Assembly (NCBI RefSeq): GCF_021347895.1 | Contig: NC_067128.1 | Span: 138,010-202,009 of the forward strand | From: Acanthochromis polyacanthus | Lineage: Eukaryota > Chordata > Actinopteri > Pomacentridae | Reading direction: 5' to 3' | Length of the DNA: 64,000 bases | Made by a program: the position numbers and the translations under genes | The notes under the pieces: generated by a model | Database searches by the model: none | What the model was told of the DNA's origin: nothing | What the model saw: only the letters and a program-made list of their open reading frames with translations | Shown here: positions 9,060-21,100 of the stretch, piece by piece | Layout of the letters: each line of letters begins with the position of its first letter | Numbering within the stretch: the first letter of the stretch is position 1

Positions 9060-11955
9060 CATCTAAGACTTTTAAGAATCCATGAATACCTTAGCCTTAG
9101 AAGCCTTAGATTTAATTGGCCCTCAATCCAGACTTCCTGATCACTCTTTGTTAAGTGTTAAGTTTAGAACTGGAGAGTTTGTTTTACATAAGCAAGATAA
9201 TTCTAATTTACCTAGGAAAATTATCAGAAGATGTTTCTCTTCAAAATTCTTGTCCACTGATGACTGTGCAGTTACCTTGACCAGTATTCAAAATAGCTTT
9301 GTAAAAGAAATCAAAACACAGCAAAACATGGATACAACTTACAAAAAACTTTGTGATATTATACATAAAGAAATGGGATGCTCTGAGAGGAAAACAGGCA
9401 CAGGCCAAAATATTATAAAATAAACCAGCCATACTGGAATGAAGAGCTTCACAATCTTTGGACTAAAGCTAGAGTAGCTGAAAAACTTTATTTAAAATCT
9501 AGAGTCCCTATTGAAAAAATCACTTTAAAATGTGAATTTAAAAAACATCAACAGTACTTCGATAGAAAGTTAAGATTTATTAAAAGAAATTTCAGAAGAG
9601 GGCAGAGCATTACCTTGCAAAATCAGCAATTAAACTCAAAAATCTTCTGAAGAGAAATTAATAAATTAGGACCGCAAAGCAGTAAGATGATACCTATGGA
9701 AGTTGTTACAGCCAATGGAGAGGTTTGTTTTGATAAGGAGACCATAATGATGAAATGGGAACATGACTATAGTGCCCTCTATGGTTGTCATAAAGTATCT
9801 TTTAATGATGATTTCTTAAAGCAGATTTGTTTACAGAAAGTTAAGTTGGAAAGTGAAATGTTGAATACAACGCTGGGTCGTAACGATTTGTTAAATCTTG
9901 ATATAACAGTTGAAGAGGTACAAAGAACTATAAGCTCAGCTAAACCAAATAAAGCTGTAGGTACTGAGGAGCTCCCGAATGAAGCTCTTAAAGCTCCTTC
10001 ATTGGTCAATGTTTTGCACTGTCTTTTTCAAGCCTGCTTTGATCATGCTGTTATTCCATCAGTGTGGTATCAGTCAGTTATAAAACCAATACCAAAATCA
10101 ACTAAGTTGGATCCAAGAGAGCCGCTTAATTACAGAGGTATCAGTCTAATCAGCACAGTGTACAAATTTTATTTTGCAATTCTTAATAGTAGACTGAATG
10201 ATTACCTTGAAACACATAATATTTTGGCTGATGAACAGAACGGCTTTAGAAGAGGCAGGGCTTGCATTGACCACATTTACGTCTTATCTTCAGTGGTAAG
10301 AGCTCAGCTTCAACAAGGGAAGTCCACTTTTGTTTGTTTTGTTGATTTCCAGAAGGCATTCGATTGGGTGAATAGGGATCTTTTATTGTTTAAATTGTTA
10401 GGTTATGGTATAAATGGTAAGTTTTACAATGCAATCAAGTCCCTGTACAAAACCCCTGTTGCTTGTGTCGAAGTCAATAATTTAAGAACTGGCTGGTTCC
10501 CTACTCCCTTTGGTGTAAAGCAGGGAGATGTTCTATCACCAACTTTATTCTCTCTGTATATAAATGACCTGGTAACTGAAATCAAAGACGCTAACCTGGG
10601 TATTTGTATAGATGATATCAATTTATGTATATTGTTGTATGCTGATGATATTATTTTAGTGGCAGAAACGGAAACAAATTTGCAGAATATGTTATTTATT
10701 CTGAATGCATGGTGTGGGAAATGGCGGCTTGCTATAAATCAGGATAAAACTCAGATTATGCATTTTAGGACAAGCAGGCAGTTGCGAAGTACTTATAATT
10801 TTATGTATGGATCCGCCTCATTAGCATACACAAGTTCATATAAATACCTAGGACTAGTGTTTAATGAGTTCATGAGCTTTACAGAGGGAACTAAGCTACT
10901 CTCAGACTCAGCAGGCAGAGCTCTGGGTTCAATTGTGAGTAAGATGAAAGTTGTGCCTGATCTTACTTTCTCTGTATTTACAAAACTGTTTGATTCATTG
11001 GTTGGTTCTATCTTGTTTTATGCTGCCGGTGTGTGGGGTGCAAAGGAAGTTGAGCACATTAATGCTCTTCAAAATAGAGCAATTAGAATATTTCTAGGTG
11101 TGCATAAATTTACAACTAAATTAGCTTTACAAGGTGATATGGGTTGGGAACCCTGCTTGATAAAGCAGAGAATTGAAATGATGCGTTTATGGAACCGCCT
11201 CACCCAGCTACCAGAGGATAGATTGACAAAGAAAGTTTTTTTATGGGACTGTTCAAATCAGTATCCTTGGGCCAAGGAAATGACTAAATTATTCTCTGAT
11301 AATGATTTAAATTATATTAGTAGAAACAAACTTAAATGTCATTTAAATTTACTACACCAAAAGTTAACAGATGCTTTTAAAAAACAATGGAAATATGACA
11401 TTTTTCAAAAAATAAAGTTAAGACATTATATTCACTTTAAGGAAGATTATAAAACAGAAAAATATATTTTGTTACATTTATCGAGAAAACAAAGATCCCT
11501 ATGTGCTCAGTTGAGAACTGGCACGTTACCTCTGGCAATTGAAGTTGGTAGATATAAAGGTTTACCTGAAGAACAACGGCTATGTACGCTGTGTGACCTT
11601 AACGTGGTAGAGGATGAGCCACATTTTGTTCTTTATTGTCCCTGTTATGGTGAGTTAAGAAATATTTTGTTTGATGAATGCTTGAATCCAGATATTTGTT
11701 GGCAAACAGAAAGTTCTATTTTGAGTTGCCTGTTTGAAAATCATGTGTTTTCTATAGCCAAGTATCTATGTAAAGCCTGGGATAGAAGGCAAAGGTTGTT
11801 GTATCCAGTCTAATATGATTCTTGTTTATAAGTTGTGGTCTGCAGCCACACTGTATTTTTATGTATTTTTTGTTAGTGTCTTGTAAGCCCATGTGGGCTG
11901 GGCACAAATGTGCATGACACTTTAATAAAATAAAATCAAATCAAATCAAAACCTT
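9060..11955 (+). mobile_element. 5'-truncated non-LTR retrotransposon (LINE)
   Basis: The element begins within the last third of the apurinic endonuclease domain and ends in an AATAAA-like and CAAAT-rich simple tail at about 11925-11950, the usual structure of a 5'-truncated LINE copy. No target duplication could be recognised. Its reverse transcriptase is unlike those of the L2, L1 and Rex1 elements elsewhere in this window. Confidence 0.85.
9082..11813 (+). pseudogene. LINE ORF2: endonuclease end plus reverse transcriptase
   Basis: The first frame (9082-9423) ends the endonuclease domain with a PDHSLL motif. A frameshift near 9405 moves the reading to the third frame, where a TGA at 9648-9650 gives one further break. 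From 9687 to 11813 a 708-codon frame is fully open. It contains NYRGISL and QNGFRRGR (fingers), FVDFQKAFD (motif A), GVKQGDVLSP, LLYADDI (catalytic YADD at about residues 317-320), and a C-terminal Cys/His cluster of the form CTLC-x9-H. The catalytic aspartates are present. The lost N-terminus and the two breaks make this copy inactive. The clade is not certain; similar proteins are common in fish and marine invertebrates. Confidence 0.85.
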
Positions 11956-11959
11956 AAAA

Positions 11960-13050
11960 TGATATGGATTGTACAAGAACTTACTACTGATTACAGTAAC
12001 ACGTATAAAATTATAATTAATGTCACACTTTTATGAAAGGTGGTTTCATAAATGGTTTGTCTGTCATCCAGCAGAGTTCTTAAAAAAAGAAATCGATTTC
12101 TTCCACAGCAACAACAAAAGTACTCACACGAGGAAATGAGAATCTGGCTGTCACACAACGGGAAAAGAACCCGAGCAGAGAGCACATGGTCGAGGCAAGA
12201 TGCAGTTAAGAAGTGATTTATTGTAGGGAGGGGGAAGTGGATCTGGCGGATGAAGAGCCGGGGTCTTGTCGGGGGAAGCGAGGCGTGATACTGGGTGGGC
12301 AGCGTTCCAGCCGGGGATCGGCGGCCATTGTGGTTCCGGGAGGGGAAGCAGAGTGCGGCGCCGGGTGGTCTTGGGATCCCTGGTGGCTGGAGGGGAAGCG
12401 GGGACAAGGAGCTGGAGAACTAGGGCGCAGGCAGGGCAGACTGGAGTGATCTGAACTGGGATGGTTCGGTATTCGTTCCTGGTCTTGGGAAAGGGGGGAA
12501 TGGTGCCGAGAGGTGGGGTCCGGGGAAGGATTGGGTCCAGAAGGGAAACCGGTGACGTACAGCAGGCAGGAGTCTGAGCAGCTGATTCTGGCAAGACAGG
12601 AGAAAACAGGGTTAGAGGTTTGTTCCAAACAAACAGCAGGACAAAAGGCAAGAAGGTGACTGACAACGATAACGATCTGGCAGGGTGTTGCAGGATGAGC
12701 CGGTGTTTTATTGTCAGTGTGCAATCAGTGGAATGATTGTCAGCTGCTCAGACTCTGGCGGAGGTGGCTGATTGATGGAGTGGCTTCAGCTGCTTCCTCA
12801 TCTGCTCTTCTGTCAGGGGGGAGAGAGAGAGAGCAGGAGAAACGCACCAGGAGAGATGAGGGGAGAAAAGGCAGGATGGGGTTTAAGGGATGTCAGGTGG
12901 GAGTGAAAGGAGGATCCTGACACTGGCAGAACGACGGTCAGATAAGGAATATGAGGGGAGAAGTGTTTAAAGTATTAAACCTGTGATTAATATATGATAT
13001 TTATTTACATTTTGTTGCTGGAAGTTTTCATTCCTTTGAAATGAAATTAA
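11960..13050. other. gene-free, G- and purine-rich stretch
   Basis: 12200-12900 is markedly richer in G and A than its surroundings and shows overlapping open frames on both strands that look like base-composition effects. No protein family is recognisable. It could be the untranslated part of a transposable element. Confidence 0.35.
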
Positions 13051-13054
13051 TGAT

Positions 13055-13775
13055 AAAGATGAAAAGCAAAGGAGAGGAATGAAGGTTAGCCGCAGTAAGA
13101 CGGAGTATCTGTGTGTGAATGAGAGGGACCCAAGTGGAAGAGTGAGGTTACAGGGAGAAGAGATCAAGAAGGTGGAGGATTTTAAGTACTTTGGGTCAAC
13201 AGTCCAGAGCAATGGAGAGTGTGGAAAAGAGGTGAAGAAGCGTGTACAGGCAGGCTGGAACGGCTGGAGAAAAGTGTCAGGTGTGATGTGTGATAGAAGA
13301 GTTTCAGCTAAAATGAAAGGAAAGGTTTACAAAACTGTGGTGAGACCAGCCATGTTGTTTGGTCTGGAGACAGTGTCCCTGAGGAAAAGACAGGAGGCAG
13401 AGCTGGAGGTAGCAGAACTGAAGATGCTGAGGTTCTCTTTGGGAGTGACCAGGATGGATAGGATCAGGAATGAGTACATCAGAGGGACAGCACATGTTAG
13501 AGGCTTTGGAGATAAAGTCAGAGAGGCCAGACTGAGATGGTTCAGACATGTCCAGAGGAGAGAGAGTGAATATATTGGTAGAAGGATGCTGAGTTTCCCA
13601 CTGCCAGGCAGGAGGCCTAGAGGAAGACCAAAGAGGAGGTTTATGGATGTGGTTAAAGAGGACATGAAGGTAGTTGGTGTGAGAGAAGAGGATGCAGCAG
13701 ACAGGGTTAGATGGAGGCAATTGATTCGCTGTGGCGACTCCTGAAGGGAAAAGCCGAAAGGAAAAGAAGAAGAGA
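13055..13775 (+). mobile_element. RTE-type LINE, 3' fragment
   Basis: A 221-codon frame (13079-13744) is the C-terminal end of an RTE/Rex3-like reverse transcriptase. It has KVSRSKTEY, FKYFGSTVQ (the region just after the catalytic palm), VRPAMLFGLE and a basic tail with RGRPKRR. The catalytic YADD motif is upstream of the truncation and is absent. The copy ends in a GAAAAGCCGAAAGGAAAAGA purine-rich tail, as these elements do. The frame is intact over the part that remains. Confidence 0.8.
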
Positions 13776-14085
13776 TTGTGGCATTGTTGTACCTGAAGCT
13801 ATCAAAAATCTTCACCAGAGTAGAACTGTTGTGAACATATTTAAGGTCCCCCAAGTTTCTCCAGGCTCGAGAGCCAAGTTTTGTTTCATTTGGCATTACA
13901 GGTGTGCAGCTTCACTGATCGAATTCAGGTGTGGTTTTGTAGTTTGAAATTCCAAAAATACTTTGGCTCACTGTTGACGTGTTGAATGAAACACCTTCAC
14001 GGATGTTATGTTATTAAAATGGCCACATGCCAGTAATTACATGCTGGCAAACCACTAACCGGGAAGTCCATGCTATTTTGTCTTG

Positions 14086-14629
14086 TTAAAACCCCTTAAA
14101 CTTCAGTGTACCGCCGGCGGTACACCTACTAATTTGCATAGGAATTTCAAGAATGTCAAACGGCTGCAAACACGATTATACAAACACTATACGCCGATGG
14201 AAAGCTTAGATTCTCATGAATCCGCCGGTATAAACCACTTTCAGATGTGATTACCACAGCGGGTGAGAAAAACACATTTGTCCGACAAAAACAAATATCC
14301 ATCCATCCGTTCTCTATACACGGCTTCAAAGCACACAGCGCGACTCACATTTCCGGGTTCATTATTACACACAGATGAAAAAATTCCACAAAAAACGGCC
14401 ATAATCCAACCTTTTACATCCAGACAACACAAGCCAGTAAACTATTTTGTCCAAAACATGTCCTGAAGTCGGTATAAAATCCACGAATCGGTCGTTTTCA
14501 AGGAAATGCACCTCGCGATGCGCGTCCAATATTCCCTGTATTTTTCGTCATTTTTTTATTTAAAAAGAGAATATTAGAGATTTTTTTGTACTGAAAATGG
14601 CTGGAATTGACTGAAGCTTAAAGGGTTAA
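14086..14629. mobile_element. piggyBac-like MITE, copy 2
   Basis: It is near-identical over its length to copy 1 inside the ERV. The right end GCTTAAAGGG is followed by TTAA (14626-14629). The left end is TTAA (14086-14089) followed by a slightly altered terminus with two extra A residues. Its insertion point is about 190 bp upstream of the first coding exon of the GPCR gene, so it may lie in the promoter or a 5' untranslated region. Confidence 0.8.
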
Positions 14630-14820
14630 CTTCCAAGCTAGATACAAAACCAAGACTGAGCATCAGCACAATCTCATCTAACTCCTCGGAGTTTCCGTGC
14701 AATCTGACGCAGATGACATTTACAGTATATAAATGGTCTCATCAGATGAATTCATACTATTTATTTAATGATGTTTATTCAGGAGAGACCATTGTGTTTT
14801 GTGTTTTCTCTCTAGTCAGG

Positions 14821-15170
14821 ATGGCATTACCAAAGACAGTAGGATACGTGGTTGTTCTTCTGTTTATAAGCGCCAGTCTGGAGAATCAGGGACACAGAAA
14901 GTCTCTGAATGTCTTCTTTCAGGTAAACGAAAAACACTGATAATTACAGCAGAGGTTGTAGTGCTACACCATGAGATGCTGAGACTGATTTGACTTCATG
15001 AATAAGTGTATTGTATAAAATATTGTGCATTTTTCTTGTTCATAAATATTTACTGACAGTTATTGTTCCGTGTAGACAAAATGTACAGTTTAACTTAATT
15101 TGATGATTCTTTTTTTAGGAATCACTGAGTTCAAAAACATCGTCCATTCATGCCAGAGAAAAACGACAAA
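14821..15170 (+). CDS. adgrf5: adgrf5 exons 1-2: signal peptide and furin-like site
   Basis: Exon 1 (14821-14922) encodes a 34-residue leader with a hydrophobic core VVVLLFISA, a clear secretory signal. The ATG has a purine at -3 and G at +4. Exon 2 (15119-15170) ends in REKRQ, a basic proprotein-convertase type site at the same place as the RQKR site of mammalian GPR116, so the N-terminus is probably trimmed in the secretory pathway. Confidence 0.85.
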
Positions 15171-18100
15171 GTGAGTCACATTCTATCACAGCAAAAAATA
15201 TTAACTTTTGGTCAAATCTGTCTTACTATTGCCACTCAAGTGTGGACTATGATTATGTCTGTTTCAACTCCAGCTTCCTTAAATTTCACGGATTATGAGG
15301 TCCAGGCTGTTATAAGGATTTCAGACCTGGAGAATATCCGACTGATTCTGGCAACACTCACGTTTCCTTTACAGATCAACAACTCTACAGAAATTACGAA
15401 CATTGAGACTACAACAGGTACGTCTTTCATTTGGTTGTTCTTTTGCGCCTCCAAAGCTTCAGAACCTTTATTCAACCAGCAAACATGTCATTCGTCCTTG
15501 GTGTTGTGTGCTGCTGTTTCTTCTCATAGTGTGTTCAGCACATACGACTGGATACCAGTGCACATGTGAGGAGAGCTTTGCTTGGTCGTATAACAGCTGC
15601 ATAAACCACGAGGCCTGTGATGCCATCGTTGGTGACACATGTGGATGCATTCATGGCCTCCCAGTAGACGGCCAGTACTGCCAGTCAAACACCAGTACAG
15701 GTAGGTCTCTGGATCGTGACACAATACATCATTTTATCAATCACTGATCATAATATGTCAATCCAAGTGACAGCACTTGGAGCTGGAGTTATACATTTAC
15801 TTCACTACATTTAACTCACTGCTGGTTAATAATGAATATTTAAAAGGCCTACAATGTAAATGCTAAATACAAACAAAAAACATGATTTTTTTTCAATTCA
15901 AATTTATTTATTTCGTCAAGGATGTGTAGCACCGAAATACACATTTTAGATGACCAGTTATACACACATGTTATACCATACACACCCCTGCATGAAAAGG
16001 AGCAGCCTGAAGAAAATCTTATATTTCCTGCCCCTTATCAACTAAAGATAGCCTTGCCTGATGGCTTACACAACTAAGTAAACATATTCAAACAATCCAC
16101 ACAAAATGCATTCAAGGATAATAAAAAAGAAGAAGAAAACACAAATAAACAAAATTACCCTTCCACATCCTTCCATGAAATACAAAACAAATACATACAA
16201 CTGTGCAGCTTACAAAACTTTATAGGACATCTTTTCTTTCCTAAATCATAGGTACCTGCCCTGAATGAATAGTTCAAATTTAGGCACAAAATAAAAATCA
16301 AAACAAATCAAACATGACACCTATGCTCTTGCATATAGTCTCATTGTTCTGTCTTTAAAGACTTTCTTTAGATAAAATATATTTGTACAATCCTTGAATT
16401 CATCATAAAGAGAGTTCCAGAGTATTTGTGTGCTCCCGATAATCTGCTCTATAAATAATCCTGATTATTAATAATAATCTCTTCTGTAGGAGGTACAGTG
16501 GTTTGGTGTTACTTTTATAAGTGTTTCCCCAAACTTCCACACAATAACTAATATAGGGCAATATAAGTGCACAATACAATGTCCTCATTGTCCTAAAATC
16601 TAATATGTGCTTTATCTTATTTAGAATAAAAATACTTTTTGACATTTTTTTCCTTACATGTGCAATGTGGGCTTTCCAAGTTAGACCATCATCCAATATT
16701 ACTCCCAAAAAGCGGAGTTCATTGACCCTTTCTATTTTAATTCCATCAATGGACAATACAACATTTTCTTCCTTTTTTTTCTCTTACCAAAAATCATAAA
16801 TTTTGTCTTGTTTAAATTTAATGATAGTTTATTGTCTTCAAACCATGTCTTAATTTTAACCAGTTCCTGTTCAACAATATTTGTTAAAGCTTCTATATCA
16901 TATGCCGAAATATATAAATTGGTGTCATCAGCAAATAAAACAAAATTCAATAACTTTGACACCTCACATATATCATTAACATAAAGAATAAACGATTTTG
17001 GTCCCAACACAGAACCCTGCGGAATTCCACAAACAATCTGCCTGTGTTCAGATTTACTGCCACCAATCTCCACAAACTGTTCTCTATCTTGCAAATAGCT
17101 CCTCATCCAATCTAATACTATCCCTCTCACACCAAATTTTTCCAACTTTGACCATAATATGGAATGGTCAATTGTGTCAAATGCTTTCTTTAGGTCAATA
17201 AACACCCCTATGGTATGTTTCTTATTGTCAATTGCTGTTGCTATATCCTCTATTATATTCATTACCGCTGAAGCAGTTGACCTGTTACACCGAAAGCCAT
17301 ACGGACTCTCACTCAGTAGCATATTCTTTTCAATAAATTTGTCTAATTTTTCAACAAATATTTTTTCAAAAATTTTTGAGAATTGAGACAATAAAGACAC
17401 AGGTCTGTAATTTGTAAGATTATGTTTGTCTCCACCTTTAAAAAGTGGTATTACCTTTGCTACCTTCATTTTATTGGGAAAAATTCCTGTTTGAAAGGAA
17501 AGATTAAGAATACAACACAAAGGTTTACTGACACAATCTATGGACCTTTTCACAATTACCATGTCCAGCCCATCACTGTCTGTTGACGTCTTATTTTTGA
17601 ATTTCATTACTAATGATATAATTTCATTTTCACTAACATCATTAACAAACATGGATTGCAACAATTTGTTCTCCCCTCTCCATTCCGTTTGTGCATCTCC
17701 TTTTTTGTTTTCTTTTATAGTTTTTGCCAGATTGGGTCCCACAGTTACAAAGAAAGAGTTAAATTCATTTGCCACTTCAGTCTTATCTTTTACAATCATA
17801 TTGTTTTCATTTATAATATGACTTGGTGGTTTTATCTGCCCTGATGTTCTTCCAATTACCTTATTCAAAATCTTACAGGATTCTTTAATATTGCTTTTAT
17901 TTTTTTCTAATAAATTATTGTAGTAATCCTTCTTTGCTTGCCTAAGTATTGTTCCCAATTTATTTTTGTAAGTCTTGTATCTTGTTTCAGCAGCCTTTGC
18001 TCTTGATTTTATAAAATCTCTATAAAGTTTGTTTTTCTTTTTACAAGCATTTTCTAGTCCCTTTGTAATCCAAGGCTTTCTCTTGTTGCTATCCTTTTCT

Positions 18101-21100
18101 TTCCATAGAATCTTCGGGCAATGTATGTCATACAGCGATAAATATTTATCAAGAAATTAACTCATATGCACCATTTACCTCTCCCACATACACCTCGTTC
18201 CAGTTGACTTTAGTTAAATCAATCCTAAACTTCTCTACTGCTTCCTCCGTTCTCTTCCTTACATATTTATATGTTATCTTCTGCTTTTCTCTACTCATGT
18301 GACATTCATAAGTGAGAAACACGGGTAAATGATCACTTATATCATTAATTATCAATCCACTTTTCATGCTATTTTCAACTGTATTAATATAGATATGATC
18401 AATTAAAGTTACAGTATTAGTAGTAAATCTACTGGGTTTAGAGATTACTGTGTACAGCCCCGTACTATATACCACATCCAAGAATTCCCTTGTTAATCTA
18501 TTTCCGGGTGAGCGCAAAATGTGTAAGATTAGCTCTGGAGACAACTTCTATTGTCTTGTCTTAATGTTCTGATGACATTACCAATGTGCTTTAACTTGGA
18601 TAAGATTTTGAACGCAAGACTGTAATATTGCTGGAATAACATGAGGCCAAAGTGATTCTTACAATTTCTTTTTTAGTAAATGAGCTGAAGATTATTCATA
18701 ATTTATTTCTCAGTCATTAGGCTATACATTTATGTATTTACAGTCATTTGAATTTTACGGCCAGTAGATGGAGGAATGCATGCATCAAACCCACTGTTTC
18801 ATTGTATTGTGAAAATACCTGATGCTTCTGCATTTCTTTAGTTTTAATAAAATGTCACAAATCATCACTTTTTACTTCCCTGACTCATGAAACAAGGAAG
18901 TCCAGGCAAGAAAAATTAATGAAACTAGGATCAGATAGCTGAAAAGAATGTGTTGCATGCAGAGGTGACATCTGGCATCGTCTAACAGAGAAACCTGTTT
19001 TTTTTTTATTGTTTTTGAGATCTGCCAGTTTTGATCAAAAAGATTGCAGCTGTTCTGCTTCATGTCCTACGAGTCGTAAATTGGTATGAAAAGAAAGCTC
19101 TCTTCTGAGTAAAATAGACTTTAAAGTGTTAAATTCCCAACAAAGGGACATTAATTACAAAGTCTCTATTATGTTTCAATGGAAAACACTGACTGTGTAG
19201 AACTGAGACAACTGTGAAGTTCTAGTAATATCCGCTGTAGAAAAACACCATCTTTTATCAGGAAGTAAACACAGGTTGTTTAATTCAAAGGATATCATTT
19301 TTATATGGACCAAATAAGTTATGTAAACGGTCTGTGGGCTTGTTAGAACAACACAAAGGACATCATTTTGAAGCAGAACAGCTGTTGATTGAGCAGATTA
19401 TACCTGTTCTGCTTCTTGAGAAAAATGCCGTTTTGCTTTGCACATGACAAGTATTTCAAGAGTTGCCAATCTAAAAGCCCTGTTGTTTTTTTAATTTCAT
19501 TTTCACACCAACAACACTATCAATTACAACACCAAACGGTGTGACACATGAAACTGTAAAATCTATGAACCTGCAAAGCTCCTCTTGTATAACACAATAA
19601 CTGTCTTATTTGCCTTCTGAAACACTAATTTCAAGCATTAGCAACTGAAGTTTGAAAAATAGCGCAAAGGAAATCAGTGCAGAAGTGGATTACAAATGTA
19701 CTAACAGGACAGAGACATTACGGACAAACTGGAAGCTGGTGGTTAGCATTTTCATGTGAACATTAGGTGACAACTAACTAACATGAGGTTACTGTGATGT
19801 ATTTTCACCTGTCATCTGCCACAGACCCAGTGGACTTTGAAATGCTCGTTGATGTACGCATCCCAGTTTCCATTGTGCCATCAAATTTCATTGATATATT
19901 CAGACAAACTCTGAGAGGTTTCTCCTTTCCCCAAAACCTTTCGGACTCACTACAATTAACAGACATAAATTTCACCACAGGTAAGAACCTTCATCTTTCT
20001 TATTGCTTTTGTACCTAGTTGTTGTATTTAATGTTGTTTTTAATTAATGAGTGATATGTAAACTGTCGATTGCCAATTTTTAAAGTTTGCTATCCAAACT
20101 CAACTGGAGAACTGCAGTGTTGGTGTGAGGAACAGTTTGCTTGGTCATGGGACAAGTGTGACACCTACAGGCCATGCGGTGATACCACCACACAGAGCTG
20201 TGGGTGCATTAATGGACTTCCCTCTGATGGAACGTTTTGTGAACCAATCATAAGTAAGCATTGCTGTCTTGAAGCTGTCGTTAGAACCTCGACACCATTT
20301 CAAGCTACTCTAGTATTGCTCCCCAGATGTCACTCCATGTCCGCCACCAATTTCTGTACGAAAAACATTTTGCTGTGTTTTGGATGGAGGCAAAAACTAC
20401 AAAAAACATCTAAAATAGCTTTAATTGGTGCTAACTGCTGTGGATTTATTTTATTTGCAGTATTTTCAACAACACCAATGATGAACACAACACCAGTGAT
20501 CAACACAACACCAGTGATTACAACACCAGCAACGACTACACCAACGACAACACCAATGACAACAACAACAATGGCAACACCAATGACAACAACAACAATA
20601 GCAACACCAATAACGACAACACCGACGACAACAACAACGACAACGACAACACCGATGACGACGACAACCCCAGTAACGACAACAGTGTCAGTGACAACAA
20701 CATCAGCAAACGTTCCAGTTCAAGAGGAAAATTTGACCCTTACTATAAACATTGTTTTCGATCCTGCATACAGCGATATGAGCAGTCCAGTTTACCAAAG
20801 CATTGATAATGCTGTAAGTTTTATGCATCTTCTGTCTCTGGAATTGAGTTGTTTCATAGTGTTGATCCACTAAATTTATGGTATTTAATAATTCAGGTTT
20901 GCCAATGTCACTGTCTCAAACAGATTCAAACACAATCCAAGGCACACATCCCAAATCTACGTTCAGCACAGATAATTGGCTTCAGGTAAGTCCAGTTTTG
21001 TTCCTTTGCCTTTTAGTATGAAATCAGTTTTGGAGATTAATTGGGAATATAAAATATAGCCTAACCCTATACTCTGCACTCTTGTTTCTTCTCATTGCTG

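Noticed and set aside
12151..12724. Four overlapping frames of 138-171 codons on the minus strand
   Set aside because: They are Pro/Ser/Arg-rich in every frame, which reflects base composition, and no family or splice pattern supports them.
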